Assembly: GCF_004683965.1 (NCBI RefSeq)
Contig: NZ_CP038436.1
Span: forward strand, 2,728,001 to 2,792,000
Length of the DNA stretch: 64,000 nucleotides
From: Nocardioides seonyuensis
Lineage (GTDB): Bacteria; Actinomycetota; Actinomycetes; Propionibacteriales; Nocardioidaceae
Direction: 5' to 3'
Shown here: in pieces, positions 53,739 to 63,427 of the stretch
How the letters are laid out: each line of letters starts with the position of its first letter
Numbering within the stretch: position 1 is the stretch's first letter
The notes under the pieces: generated by a model
Told to the model about the DNA's origin: nothing
What the model saw: only the letters and a program-made list of their open reading frames with translations
The model's database searches: none
Made by a program: the position numbers and the translations under genes

Positions 53739-54938
53739 GTGTCGTTCCCCCCGCTCGTCGAGCCCGCCTCCGAGCTCACCGTCGACGAGGTCCGTCGCTA
53801 CAGCCGGCACCTCATCATCCCCGACGTCGGGATGTCGGGACAGAAGCGGATGAAGAACGCGAAGGTGCTGGTCATCGGCGCCGGCGGCCTCGGCTCGCCC
53901 GCCCTGCTCTACCTCGCCGCGGCCGGCGTCGGCACCCTCGGCATCGCCGAGTTCGACACGGTCGACGAGTCCAACCTGCAGCGCCAGGTGATCCACGGCG
54001 TCTCCGACATCGACAAGCCCAAGGGCCTCTCCGCCAAGGAGTCGATCGCGGAGATCAACCCCTACGTCGAGGTCGTCCTCCACGAGGAGCGCCTCGACAA
54101 CGACAACGTGATGGACGTCTTCGAGGGCTACGACCTCATCGTCGACGGCACCGACAACTTCGCGACCCGCTACATGGTCAACGACGCCGCGTTCTTCCTC
54201 GGCATCCCCTACGTGTGGGGCTCGATCTACCGCTTCGACGGGCAGGCGAGCGTGTTCGCGCCGATGCTGGGCGAGGAACTGCCGTGCTACCGCTGCCTCT
54301 ACCCCGAGCCGCCGCCCCCCGGCATGGTCCCGAGCTGCGCCGAGGGTGGTGTCCTCGGCGTGCTGTGCGCCAGCATCGGCTCGATCCAGGTCAACGAGGC
54401 CATCAAGCTCATCACCGGCATCGGTGAGCCGATCGCGGGCCGCCTGATGATCTACGACGCACTCGAGATGGAGTACCGCAAGCTCAAGGTCCGCAAGGAC
54501 CCCCAGTGCGCCCTGTGCGGGGAGAACCCGACGGTCACCGGACTCATCGACTACGACGCCTTCTGCGGCGCGGTCTCCGAGGAGGCCACCGAGGCCGCCG
54601 TGGGCTCGACCATCTCGGTCGTCCAGCTGGAGACGATGCTCAAGGAGCGCGAGGCGGGGCAGCGCGACTTCACCCTCATCGACGTGCGGGAGCCGGGCGA
54701 GTTCGAGATCAACCGCATCCCCGGATCCGTCCTCGTCCCCAAGGGGGAGTTCCTCAACGGCAACGCGCTCGGCGACCTGCCGGACGACAAGCCGGTGGTG
54801 CTCCACTGCAAGTCGGGGGTCCGCTCGGCAGAGGTGCTCGCCATCCTCAAGGGCGCGGGCTACTCCGACGCGGTCCACGTCGGCGGCGGCGTCGTGGCGT
54901 GGGTCAACCAGATCGACCCCAGCCAGCCGTCGTACTGA
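53739..54938 (+). CDS. moeZ: MoeZ-type adenylyltransferase/sulfurtransferase
   Basis: A 399-residue E1-like protein fused to a rhodanese. The nucleotide loop is VIGAGGLGSPAL (residues 45-56). Zinc is held by CYRC (C183, C186) and CALC (C257, C260). The rhodanese carries the active cysteine in HCKSGVRSAE (C357). Such MoeZ/MoeB proteins activate the C-terminal glycine of sulfur-carrier proteins (MoaD, ThiS, CysO) and transfer sulfur for molybdopterin and thio-metabolite synthesis. The GTG at 53739, with GAGGAG upstream, is the family start. Its place before adnAB matches mycobacteria. Confidence 0.93.
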   Translation: MSFPPLVEPASELTVDEVRRYSRHLIIPDVGMSGQKRMKNAKVLVIGAGGLGSPALLYLAAAGVGTLGIAEFDTVDESNLQRQVIHGVSDIDKPKGLSAKESIAEINPYVEVVLHEERLDNDNVMDVFEGYDLIVDGTDNFATRYMVNDAAFFLGIPYVWGSIYRFDGQASVFAPMLGEELPCYRCLYPEPPPPGMVPSCAEGGVLGVLCASIGSIQVNEAIKLITGIGEPIAGRLMIYDALEMEYRKLKVRKDPQCALCGENPTVTGLIDYDAFCGAVSEEATEAAVGSTISVVQLETMLKEREAGQRDFTLIDVREPGEFEINRIPGSVLVPKGEFLNGNALGDLPDDKPVVLHCKSGVRSAEVLAILKGAGYSDAVHVGGGVVAWVNQIDPSQPSY

Positions 54939-55005
54939 CCGGCGCGGCGTGAGCCGACTCACGCCGGCCACGTAACCGGGAGTCGCAACCGTCGTTGTGC
55001 CGTGC

Positions 55006-55881
55006 ATGCGCACACACACGAAGTTCCTGACCATCGCCTCGGCCGCGGTGCTCGTGGCCGGTGGAGCCATGAGCGCGCCTGCCAGCGCCAAGCCCGTCAA
55101 GAAGCAGGCCACCACGTCCTGGGCGCCGGCGGCCACCGCGTCGATCCACCCCGGCGTCCAGATGTACACCGACGGCGCCCAGTGCACCGCCAACTTCGTC
55201 TACACCGACGGGGCGGGCGCGACGTACGTCGGCTACGCGGCGCACTGCGCGGGTCTTGGCGAGGCGACCGACACCAACGGGTGCGACGCGGGTTCGCTCC
55301 CGCTCGGCACACGGGTGGAGTTCGTCGAGGGCGGATCGCTGCTCTCCGAGGGCACCCGGGTCGGCTCGGGGACCTTGGCGTACTCGTCGTGGCTGACCAT
55401 GCAGCAGCGCGGCGAGACCGACGAGGACGCCTGCGCCTACAACGACCTCGCGCTCGTGAAGGTCGACGCCGCGGACGTCTCCAAGGTCAATCCGTCGGTC
55501 CCCTTCTGGGGCGGTCCTGTCGCCCTCAACACCACGGGCACGGCGACGGGCGACACGGTCTACTCCTACGGCAACTCCAGCCTGCGGGCCGGGATCGAGA
55601 CGCTCTCGCCGAAGCAGGGCACGAGCCTCGGCACCGAGGGCAACGGCTGGTCCCACCCGGTCTACACCGTGACCCCCGGCGTGCCCGGTGACTCCGGCAG
55701 CGCCTTCCTCGACGCCGAGGGCAACGCGCTCGGCACGCTGTCGACGCTGGCGATCGCACCGCTCGCGGGCTCGAACGGCGTCGGCGACCTGGCCCACGAG
55801 CTCGGATATGCCCAGCAGCACGGCGGCATCTCCGGGCTGCGGCTGGTGCCCGGCACCGAGCCGTTCAGCCCGATCCTCTAG
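55006..55881 (+). CDS. secreted trypsin-like serine protease
   Basis: A 291-residue exported protease. The signal peptide covers about residues 1-28. The chymotrypsin-fold triad is visible as H80 (YAAHCAG), D147 (YNDLALVKV) and S230 (TPGVPGDSGSAF). There is no obvious propeptide of streptogrisin type. C60, C81, C93 and C143 may form disulfides. The ATG at 55006 is chosen; GTG 54997 is an alternative. It is the second secreted protease within 5 kb and sits inside an otherwise conserved DNA-repair neighbourhood. Confidence 0.87.
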   Translation: MRTHTKFLTIASAAVLVAGGAMSAPASAKPVKKQATTSWAPAATASIHPGVQMYTDGAQCTANFVYTDGAGATYVGYAAHCAGLGEATDTNGCDAGSLPLGTRVEFVEGGSLLSEGTRVGSGTLAYSSWLTMQQRGETDEDACAYNDLALVKVDAADVSKVNPSVPFWGGPVALNTTGTATGDTVYSYGNSSLRAGIETLSPKQGTSLGTEGNGWSHPVYTVTPGVPGDSGSAFLDAEGNALGTLSTLAIAPLAGSNGVGDLAHELGYAQQHGGISGLRLVPGTEPFSPIL

Positions 55882-55923
55882 CCCCCTCGGCTGGCGTCCT
55901 CGCCCACGCGACATCATGGGGCC

Positions 55924-56262
55924 GTGGGTGAGGACGTCTACGCCGAGCTGGCGCTGCGGTGCGCCGAGCAGGTGCCGGTGGGCCGCGTGACGACGTACGG
56001 CGCCATCGCGGACGCCGTGGGCGCGGTGCTGGGCCGTGGTGGGCCCCGCCAGGTTGGTTCGGTGATGTCGCGACACGGCAGCGGTGTTCCGTGGTGGCGG
56101 GTCATCCGGGCCAGCGGTCGCCCCGCGGACTGCCACGACGGCACCGCCCTGGAGCACCTCCACGGGGAGAACGTGCCGATGCGCGCTCCCGGTGTGGTCG
56201 ACCTGGAGCGCGCGTTCTACCAGCCGGTACTGGACCGGGCCGACGCGCTGCTGGAGGACTGA
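55924..56262 (+). CDS. alkyltransferase-like protein (ATL, MGMT family without cysteine)
   Basis: A 112-residue protein matching the C-terminal domain of O6-alkylguanine-DNA alkyltransferase (VPVGRVTTYGAIADAVG, the arginine-finger region SVMSRHG). The active-site PCHR is replaced by PWWRVI, so W57 stands in place of the catalytic cysteine. That is the ATL signature: such proteins bind alkylated guanine and flag it for nucleotide-excision repair rather than repairing it directly. The GTG start has CATCAT ending 6 nt upstream. An acyltransferase gene follows after 11 bp. Confidence 0.87.
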   Translation: MGEDVYAELALRCAEQVPVGRVTTYGAIADAVGAVLGRGGPRQVGSVMSRHGSGVPWWRVIRASGRPADCHDGTALEHLHGENVPMRAPGVVDLERAFYQPVLDRADALLED

Positions 56263-56273
56263 GAAGATCGGGC

Positions 56274-56942
56274 ATGCTCTTCGCAGCCCTGCAGCACGTG
56301 CTCCCGCCGGTCCTTCGCGCGGTGATGCGTCCCACCGTGGAGGGACTGCACCACGTGCCTCGGACGGGCCCGGTGATCGTCGCGAGCAACCACCTCTCCT
56401 TCGCCGACAGCGTCGTGCTGCCGATCGTGGTGCCGCGCAAGCTCGTGTTCCTGGCCAAGTCCGACTACTTCACCGGCTCGGGACCCAAGGGCGCCGCGGT
56501 CCGCGCCTGGTTCGAGGGCCTGGGCATGCTCCCGGTCGATCGCGACGACAGCAGGGCAGCGATCGCCAGCCTCGACACCGCGCTGGGTGTGCTGGCGCGG
56601 GGCGAGGCGTTCGGGATATACCCCGAGGGCACCCGTTCCCGTGACGGCAGGCTCTACCGCGGCCGCACCGGGGTGGCGCACCTGGCCCTGACCGCGGGCT
56701 GTCCCGTCGTGCCCGTCGGCCTCCTGGGGACGGCTGATCTCCAGCCGGTCGGCTCCCGGCTGCCCCGTCCGGCCCACGTCGTCGTGCGGTTCGGCGAGCC
56801 GATCACCGTGGCAGGGGAGTACGACGACGTCCCTGCCGGACGCGCCCGCCGTGACCTGACCGACCGCATCATGGCGGCGATCGGTGAGCTGTCGGGCCAG
56901 GAGAGCGCCGGCATCTACAACGATCGGGCGGTCTCGCCCTGA
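56274..56942 (+). CDS. 1-acyl-sn-glycerol-3-phosphate acyltransferase (PlsC-type)
   Basis: A 222-residue acyltransferase. The catalytic NHLSFADS (H-x4-D) is followed by the substrate-binding YPEGTRSRDG and a VPVGLLG strand, the normal PlsC block order. It acylates lysophosphatidic acid or a related acceptor at the membrane surface. The N-terminal hydrophobic helix (FAALQHVLPPVLRAV) probably anchors it. Its stop abuts the GTG of adnA (TGAGTG), so it is probably co-transcribed with the helicase-nuclease genes. Confidence 0.9.
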   Translation: MLFAALQHVLPPVLRAVMRPTVEGLHHVPRTGPVIVASNHLSFADSVVLPIVVPRKLVFLAKSDYFTGSGPKGAAVRAWFEGLGMLPVDRDDSRAAIASLDTALGVLARGEAFGIYPEGTRSRDGRLYRGRTGVAHLALTAGCPVVPVGLLGTADLQPVGSRLPRPAHVVVRFGEPITVAGEYDDVPAGRARRDLTDRIMAAIGELSGQESAGIYNDRAVSP

Positions 56943-59900
56943 GTGTCGGTGGCCCGTGATGAGGTGTCTCCCGTGAGCCATCCGACCTACCGCCTCGTGC
57001 AGCCCGACCGCTCGGTCGAGGTGCCGGTCCTCGACGAGCACCAGCAGTCCGTCGTCGACCACCCCGGTGGGCCGCTGCTCGTGCTCGCGGGTCCGGGCAC
57101 GGGCAAGACCACCACCCTGGTCGAGGCGATCGTCGACCGGATCGAGCAGCGGGGCGCAGACCCCTCCTCCGTCCTGGCCCTGACGTTCTCGCGCAGGGCT
57201 GCCCAGCAGCTGCGCGACCGGGTGACCGCGCGCCTGGGGCGCACCACCTCGGCCGCGATGTGCTCGACCTTCCACTCCTTCGCCTACTCCCTCATCCGGG
57301 CCCACAGCCCGGCCGAGCTCTACGACGCCCCGCTCCAGCTGCTGTCCGCGCCCGAGGCAGACGTGGTGCTGCGTGAGCTCCTGACGGACAACCCCGAGTC
57401 GGTCACCTGGCCCGAGGGGCTGCGTCAGGCGCTCGGCACCCGCGGCTTCACCCGCGAGGTGCATGCGGTGCTCTCCCGAGCCCGGGAGAAGGGCCTCGAC
57501 GGCGCCGCGCTCCAGGCGCTCGGTCGGGCCCATGACCTCCCCGAGCTCCTCGCCGCGGGCCTCTTCCTCGACCAGTACCTCACGGTGCTGGACTCGCTCG
57601 GGGCCACCGACCACGCCGACCTCATCCGTCGCTCCGTCATCGAGGCGGAGGCACATCGCGAGGAGCTCCGGGCCCGGTTCGCCCACGTCTTCGTCGACGA
57701 GTACCAGGACACCGACCCCGGGCAGGTTGCGCTGCTGCGTGCGCTGGCCGGTGACGGCCGCAACCTCACCGTGGTGGGTGATCCCCACCAGTCGATCTAC
57801 GGCTTCCGGGGCGCCGACGTCCGGGGGATCCTCGACTTCCCGTCGCAGTTCACCGCCCGCGACGGCTCGGCCGCGCCGGTCGTGGTGCTGCGGCAGACCC
57901 GTCGGTTCGGGGCCCACCTCCTGCTGGCGGCGCAGCGCGTGTCCAGCCGTCTGTCCCTCGCCGGCAGCATCGGAGCCGAGGCTCGCGAGGCCTTCCTCGC
58001 GCCCGAGGCCGTGCCCGGGCCCCACGGCGCCGGCAAGGTCGACGTGCTCACCTTCGACTCCGACCGCGGTGAGGCCGAGCACCTCGCGGACCTCCTGCGC
58101 CGCGCCCACCTCGAGGACGGCATCGACTGGGACGACATGGCGGTGCTGGTCCGCTCAGGGCAGTCGTCGATCCCACCACTGCGCCGGGCGCTCGCGGCTG
58201 CCGGCGTGCCGGTGGAGGTCGCCGCCGACGAGGTCCCGCTGGTCCGCGACCCTGCGGTGGTTCCCCTGCTCGACGCGCTGAGGGCCATCCTCAACCTCGA
58301 GAACGACGATCCCGACTCCTCGGGCTACCTCGACCCCGGCCGGGTGGAGTCGCTCCTCCTCTCGCCGCTGGCCGGGCTCGACGCCAACGACCTGCGCGGG
58401 CTCGTGAGGCGACTGCGGGTGCGTGACAAGCACCGCGCGGCCGAGTCCGGCCAACCCTCACGCACCTCCCGCGAGCTGCTGCGCCTCAGTGTGGTCGAGG
58501 AGTCGTTCCTCGACGGTCTCGACGGTGACGAGGTCGAGCGAGCGGCTGAGCTCGCGGCCCTGCTGCGAGGCGGGCACAAGCTGGTGACCGACCGCGCGCC
58601 CGCCGAGGACGTGCTCTGGCACCTGTGGTCCGGCACGTCCTGGCCCGACCGCCTGCGACGCCAGGTCGACCTCGGTGGCGCAGCGGCGCGGCGAGCCCAC
58701 CGCGACCTCGACTCTGTCTGCGCCCTCTTCGAGCTCGCAGCCCGCACCGAGGCCCAGCGCGACCACCGTGGCGTGGCGCCGTTCCTCGACAACCTCGTCG
58801 CCCAGCAGATCCCGGGCGACACCCTCGCCGAGCGGGGCACGCGCGGCTCAGCGGTCCGGCTGCTGACCGCTCACCGCTCCAAGGGGCTGGAGTGGGAGCT
58901 CGTGGTCGTCGCCCACGTGCAGCAGGACGGGTGGCCCGACCTGCGCCGCCGCGCGACCCTCCTGGGCGCCGACCGGATCGGCGTCACCACCGACGGCCGC
59001 CCCGACCTCGTGCCCCCGGTGACCCCGAGGTCGCTGCTCATGGAGGAGCGGCGACTCTTCTACGTCGCCTGCACGCGGTCGCGTCGTCGCCTGGTCGTGA
59101 CCGCCGTCCGGTCAAGCGACGACGAGGGCGACCAGCCCTCCCGCTTCCTCGACGAGCTGGGGGTCAACATCGCCCACCGCGTCGGTCGCCCGGAACGCCC
59201 GCTGTCCCTGGGCGGACTCGTCGCCGAGCTGCGACGCACCGTCGCCGACCCCGAGACCTCACCCGCGCTCCGCGACGCGGCCGCACGCCGTCTCGCAGCC
59301 CTCTCACGGGAGGCCTCGGCGGGTCGGCCGCTGGTGCCCTCGGCCGATCCCGGCGCCTGGTGGGGCACCCGCAGCGCCAGCCGTGCCGCCGCGCCGGTGC
59401 GTCCCGCCGACCGGCCGGTCAAGGTCTCGGCCAGCATGCTCGACGCGATTCGGGCCTGCCCGGCGTCGTGGTTCTTCTCCCAGGAGGCGGGCGGGGTCAC
59501 CGCTGCCCACCAGTCGGCCAACCTCGGCCGCATCGTCCACGCGCTGGCCGAGGCCGTCCAGGAGGGCGAGCTGCCGGCAGAGTCAGAGGCCCTGATGGCC
59601 GAGGTCAACCAGGTGTGGGACAGGCTCGCGTTCCGGACCCCGTGGTCGCGCAAGCGGGAGCACGACCGGGTGCGCACGGCGGTCGACCGCTTCCTCGAGT
59701 GGCACCGCGCCAACCCGCGCGAGGTGCTCGGCACCGAGGTGTCGTTCAGCACCGTCGTGGACGTCGACGGGGAGCAGGTCCAGCTCAAGGGCTTCGCCGA
59801 CCGCATCGAGCTCGACTCCGCCGGCGACGTGGTCGTGGTCGACTTCAAGACAGGCCGCACCAAGCCGACCGGCCCGGAGGTCATCGGCAACATCCAGCTG

Positions 59901-60206
59901 GCCCTCTACCAGTACGCCGTCGACAGCGGAGCACTCGACGAGCTCGCCGTTCGACCCGTGCGCTCGGGCGGGGCGGAGCTGGTGCAGCTCGGCCTGACCG
60001 AGGGCGGCGCCTCGGCCACTGTCCAGCCGCAGTCCACGCACCCCGACGACAGCCCCGCCCGCACCGACCTGCGTGCCCACCTGGCCGACGCCGCGGCCCA
60101 CCTGCGTCGCGAGACGTTCCCCGCCCGCATCGGGGCCCACTGTCGCTACTGCTCGTTCCTGGCCATCTGCCCGGCCAAGGGCGCAGGCTCGGTGACGGTC
60201 CAGTGA
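56943..60206 (+). CDS. adnA: AdnA-type helicase-nuclease subunit
   Basis: A 1087-residue SF1 (UvrD/PcrA-like) helicase with a C-terminal RecB-type nuclease. Walker A is GPGTGKTT (residues 50-57). The Walker B/motif II is VDEYQDTD. Motif IV includes GDPHQSIYGFRGAD, and motif VI lies in RRLFYVACTRSRRRL. The nuclease has ALVDFKT-type chemistry (VVVDFKTGRTKP) and an Fe-S-like cysteine cluster (CRYCSFLAICP). Together with AdnB it forms the mycobacterial-type motor-nuclease that resects double-strand breaks. The start is GTG 56943; GTG 56973 is an alternative. It overlaps adnB by GTGA. Confidence 0.9.
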   Translation: MSVARDEVSPVSHPTYRLVQPDRSVEVPVLDEHQQSVVDHPGGPLLVLAGPGTGKTTTLVEAIVDRIEQRGADPSSVLALTFSRRAAQQLRDRVTARLGRTTSAAMCSTFHSFAYSLIRAHSPAELYDAPLQLLSAPEADVVLRELLTDNPESVTWPEGLRQALGTRGFTREVHAVLSRAREKGLDGAALQALGRAHDLPELLAAGLFLDQYLTVLDSLGATDHADLIRRSVIEAEAHREELRARFAHVFVDEYQDTDPGQVALLRALAGDGRNLTVVGDPHQSIYGFRGADVRGILDFPSQFTARDGSAAPVVVLRQTRRFGAHLLLAAQRVSSRLSLAGSIGAEAREAFLAPEAVPGPHGAGKVDVLTFDSDRGEAEHLADLLRRAHLEDGIDWDDMAVLVRSGQSSIPPLRRALAAAGVPVEVAADEVPLVRDPAVVPLLDALRAILNLENDDPDSSGYLDPGRVESLLLSPLAGLDANDLRGLVRRLRVRDKHRAAESGQPSRTSRELLRLSVVEESFLDGLDGDEVERAAELAALLRGGHKLVTDRAPAEDVLWHLWSGTSWPDRLRRQVDLGGAAARRAHRDLDSVCALFELAARTEAQRDHRGVAPFLDNLVAQQIPGDTLAERGTRGSAVRLLTAHRSKGLEWELVVVAHVQQDGWPDLRRRATLLGADRIGVTTDGRPDLVPPVTPRSLLMEERRLFYVACTRSRRRLVVTAVRSSDDEGDQPSRFLDELGVNIAHRVGRPERPLSLGGLVAELRRTVADPETSPALRDAAARRLAALSREASAGRPLVPSADPGAWWGTRSASRAAAPVRPADRPVKVSASMLDAIRACPASWFFSQEAGGVTAAHQSANLGRIVHALAEAVQEGELPAESEALMAEVNQVWDRLAFRTPWSRKREHDRVRTAVDRFLEWHRANPREVLGTEVSFSTVVDVDGEQVQLKGFADRIELDSAGDVVVVDFKTGRTKPTGPEVIGNIQLALYQYAVDSGALDELAVRPVRSGGAELVQLGLTEGGASATVQPQSTHPDDSPARTDLRAHLADAAAHLRRETFPARIGAHCRYCSFLAICPAKGAGSVTVQ

Positions 60207-63200
60207 CGACCCAGGCGATCCGGCTCGAGACCCCCGAGGAGCTCAGGGCGCTGATGGGCGGCCACGCGCCCAGCGACGAGCAGTGGGCGGCGATCACCGC
60301 CCCGCTGCGTCCCACCGTCATCGTGGCCGGCGCAGGGTCGGGCAAGACGACGCTCATGGCCCAGCGTGTGGTCTACCTCGTGGCGACCGGCCAGGTCCGG
60401 CCCGAGGAGGTACTCGGCCTGACCTTCACCACCAAGGCGGCGGCAGAGCTGCGCACCCGGGTCATCCAGGCCCTGACCAGGGCGGGCCTCCTCGACCGAT
60501 CGATGATCACCGACGGCGAGGACGCCCTCGAGCCGACCGTCTCGACCTACCACGCCTATGCCAGTGCGCTGCTCGCCGACCACGGCCTCCGGGTGGGTCA
60601 CGAGCCTGACACCCGCGTCGTGTCCGACGCCTCCCGCTACCAGCTCGGCGCCCGGGTGATCGAGCGCTTCACCGGCTCGATCGAGCTCCTCTCCGACCAC
60701 CCTGCCACGGTCATCCAGAACCTCCTGGCGCTCGACGGCGCGATGAGCGAGCACCTCGCCGAACCTGACGACGTGCGGCGCGTGGACGCAGAGGCGCGGC
60801 GCGGGTTCGAGCGAGCCTTGGCCGAGGAGCACGCCGGAAAGGCGCGCAAGACCTACCTCGACGCGATCAGCAAGGCCATCAACACCATCGACCGCCGCGC
60901 AGAGCTGCTCGAGCTGGTCGAGGGCTACCGACGCCTCAAGGCCGACCTGGGGCTGATGGACTTCGGTGACCAGATCGCCGTGGCCGCGCGGCTGGTGGCA
61001 GGGCAGCCTGCTGTCGGCGAGGCCGAGCGGGCCCGATTCAAGGTGGTGCTCCTCGACGAGTACCAGGACACCTCGGTGGCCCAGGCCATGATGCTGGCCG
61101 GGCTGTTCTCCGGCGCCACGCCCGAGACCGGGCTGGGCCACCCGGTGATGGCGGTCGGTGACCCGAACCAGGCGATCTACGGTTGGCGCGGCGCCTCGGT
61201 CTCCAACATCCTCAACTTCGACCAGACGTTCCCCGCTGCCGACGGCACGGTCCACCGGCTGCCGCTCACCGTCAACCGGCGGTCCGACCGCCGCATCCTC
61301 GAGGTGGCCAACCAGCTGGCCGCGCCACTTCTCGCCGCCTACGGCGACAAGGTCGCCCGACTGGTCGCTCCCGCCGACGTGGCCGACGGGTCGGTCGAGA
61401 CGGCGGTCTTCGAGCGCGCCGACGACGAGCTCGAGTGGCTCGCGGCCCAGGTGCAGCGCCTGTGTCCCGATCGCCACGGCTACTCCGGGATCGGCGTCCT
61501 GACGCGTGACAACGCCCAGGCCGAGGACGTCTACGACGCCCTGACCAGCGCCGGGATCCCGGTCGAGATCGTCGGGCTGTCAGGCCTGATCCGGCTGTCC
61601 GAGGTCGCCGAGGTCGTGGCCACCTTGTCGCTGCTGCACGACGTGGCCGACAACCCCTCGATGCTCACGCTGCTGACCGGCCCGCGGTGGGCCATCGGCC
61701 CTCGAGACCTGCGGCTGCTCGCTGTCCGGGCGGCGGAGATCGCGGGCGTGGGAGGCCGGGCAGCGACCGCAGGGGTCGCCGCGCAGATCCTCGCCATCGC
61801 CGACGGCATCGACGTCTCGGAGCTGCCCGCGCTCTCCGACGCGCTGGAGTCGCCGGGCGACCACCCGTTCTCCGCGGAGGCGCGTGAGCGCTTCGCCCTG
61901 CTCGCCGCCGAGCTGCGCCGGCTGCGACGTCACGTCGGCGACCCGCTGCTCGACCTGGTGCGCCGCATCATCGACACCACGGGCGTGGACGTCGAGCTGG
62001 CGTCCTCGACCAATCCGGCAGCAGCCGCCCGCCGCGACAACCTCGACCTCTTCGTCAAGGCCGTGGCGGAGTTCCAGTCCGTCGACGGTGACGTGACGCT
62101 GCCTGCCCTGCTTGCCTACCTCACGGCGGAGGACGACCAGGGCAACGGGCTCGACGTGGCCACGCCCACACTCGCCGACTCGGTCAAGCTCCTGACAGTC
62201 CACCGGGCCAAGGGTCTGGAGTGGAAGGCCGTGTTCTGCGTCGGGGTCGGTGAGAGCAGGTTCCCCTCCACCCGCTCCCGCACCCTGTGGACCTCGTCCC
62301 CGGCCGTGCTCCCTGCGCCGCTGCGAGGCGACCGCGCCGACCAGCCCGAGCTCGTCGGCCACGACAAGGCCGCGCTTGACGCCTACCGTGCCGCGGCGCG
62401 CGCACACGACGCCGAGGAGGAGCTGCGCCTGGGCTACGTCGCGTTCACCCGCGCCGAGCACCACCTCGCCGTGACCTCCTACGTCTGGGGCCAGCGCACG
62501 AGCGCGTTCGGTCCGTCGGACTACCAGCGCGTCGTGCGTGACCTGCTCGTGGAGTGGGGCGAGCCCGTCGTGCAGTGGCTGGAGAAGCCCGAGAAGGGCA
62601 CGCTCAACCCCAATGCCTCGGTCGACCAGTCCCGGCCCTGGCCGGTCTCCGGCCCGGGCGAGGAGGCGCGACGCCGGCTGGCCGCAGCCGAGCTCGTCCG
62701 CCGCATCGACCCCACCGCCCCCGACGAGGGTCTGGACATGATCGAGGCGGCGCGGGTCGCCGAGTGGGACGACGACCTGCACCAGCTCCTCGCAGAGGCG
62801 CGCGCCGAGCGCTCGACCGACGTCGAGGTGCCCCTTCCCTCGAGCCTGTCCGTCACGTCGCTGGCCAGGCTCCGTGACGACCCGGAGGCGTTCGCGCGCG
62901 AGCTGGTCCGGCCCATGCCGCGTCCCACGGCACCCGCCGCCAGGTTCGGGACCGCGTTCCACGCCTGGATCGAGACTAGGTTCGGCCAACAGCTGCTCCT
63001 GGACGACGAGGACCTCCCCGGACGTGCCGACAGCGGCATCGACGACTCCGACGACCTCCGCGCCGTCATCGAGCGCTTCGAGGCCGGCCCGTTCGCCGAT
63101 CGAGCCCCGGCCGCGGTGGAGGCCCCCTTCGCGCTGGTGCTGGCTGGTCAGGTGGTGCGTGGCCGCATCGACGCGGTCTACGCCGAGCCCGAGGGCCGCT

Positions 63201-63406
63201 TCCTGGTCGTCGACTGGAAGACCAACGCCTCAGAGACCGCTGACCCGCTCCAGCTCGCGCTCTACCGCCTGGCCTGGGCCGAGCTCCACTCCGTCCCGGT
63301 CGAGCACGTCCGCGCGGCCTTCCACTACGTCCGCACCGGCAACACGGTGGAACCGCCTCGCCTTCCCGGCCGCGACGAGCTGGAGCAGCTTCTAAGCCGA
63401 GGCTGA
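60203..63406 (+). CDS. adnB: AdnB-type helicase-nuclease subunit
   Basis: A 1067-residue partner of AdnA: Walker A GAGSGKTT (residues 43-50), motif II LLDEYQDTS, GDPNQAIYGWRGAS, motif VI in LGYVAFTRAEHHLA, and a C-terminal nuclease with FGTAFHAWIE and the catalytic LVVDWKTNASE. Both subunits keep an intact nuclease motif and an intact ATPase, as in mycobacterial AdnAB where each subunit cuts one strand. The GTG start overlaps the adnA stop, ensuring equal expression. Downstream lies a cluster of 31-bp repeats, then a convergent deoD gene. Confidence 0.9.
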   Translation: MTTQAIRLETPEELRALMGGHAPSDEQWAAITAPLRPTVIVAGAGSGKTTLMAQRVVYLVATGQVRPEEVLGLTFTTKAAAELRTRVIQALTRAGLLDRSMITDGEDALEPTVSTYHAYASALLADHGLRVGHEPDTRVVSDASRYQLGARVIERFTGSIELLSDHPATVIQNLLALDGAMSEHLAEPDDVRRVDAEARRGFERALAEEHAGKARKTYLDAISKAINTIDRRAELLELVEGYRRLKADLGLMDFGDQIAVAARLVAGQPAVGEAERARFKVVLLDEYQDTSVAQAMMLAGLFSGATPETGLGHPVMAVGDPNQAIYGWRGASVSNILNFDQTFPAADGTVHRLPLTVNRRSDRRILEVANQLAAPLLAAYGDKVARLVAPADVADGSVETAVFERADDELEWLAAQVQRLCPDRHGYSGIGVLTRDNAQAEDVYDALTSAGIPVEIVGLSGLIRLSEVAEVVATLSLLHDVADNPSMLTLLTGPRWAIGPRDLRLLAVRAAEIAGVGGRAATAGVAAQILAIADGIDVSELPALSDALESPGDHPFSAEARERFALLAAELRRLRRHVGDPLLDLVRRIIDTTGVDVELASSTNPAAAARRDNLDLFVKAVAEFQSVDGDVTLPALLAYLTAEDDQGNGLDVATPTLADSVKLLTVHRAKGLEWKAVFCVGVGESRFPSTRSRTLWTSSPAVLPAPLRGDRADQPELVGHDKAALDAYRAAARAHDAEEELRLGYVAFTRAEHHLAVTSYVWGQRTSAFGPSDYQRVVRDLLVEWGEPVVQWLEKPEKGTLNPNASVDQSRPWPVSGPGEEARRRLAAAELVRRIDPTAPDEGLDMIEAARVAEWDDDLHQLLAEARAERSTDVEVPLPSSLSVTSLARLRDDPEAFARELVRPMPRPTAPAARFGTAFHAWIETRFGQQLLLDDEDLPGRADSGIDDSDDLRAVIERFEAGPFADRAPAAVEAPFALVLAGQVVRGRIDAVYAEPEGRFLVVDWKTNASETADPLQLALYRLAWAELHSVPVEHVRAAFHYVRTGNTVEPPRLPGRDELEQLLSRG

Positions 63407-63427
63407 ACGGCTCCGGGGCACGGCAGG

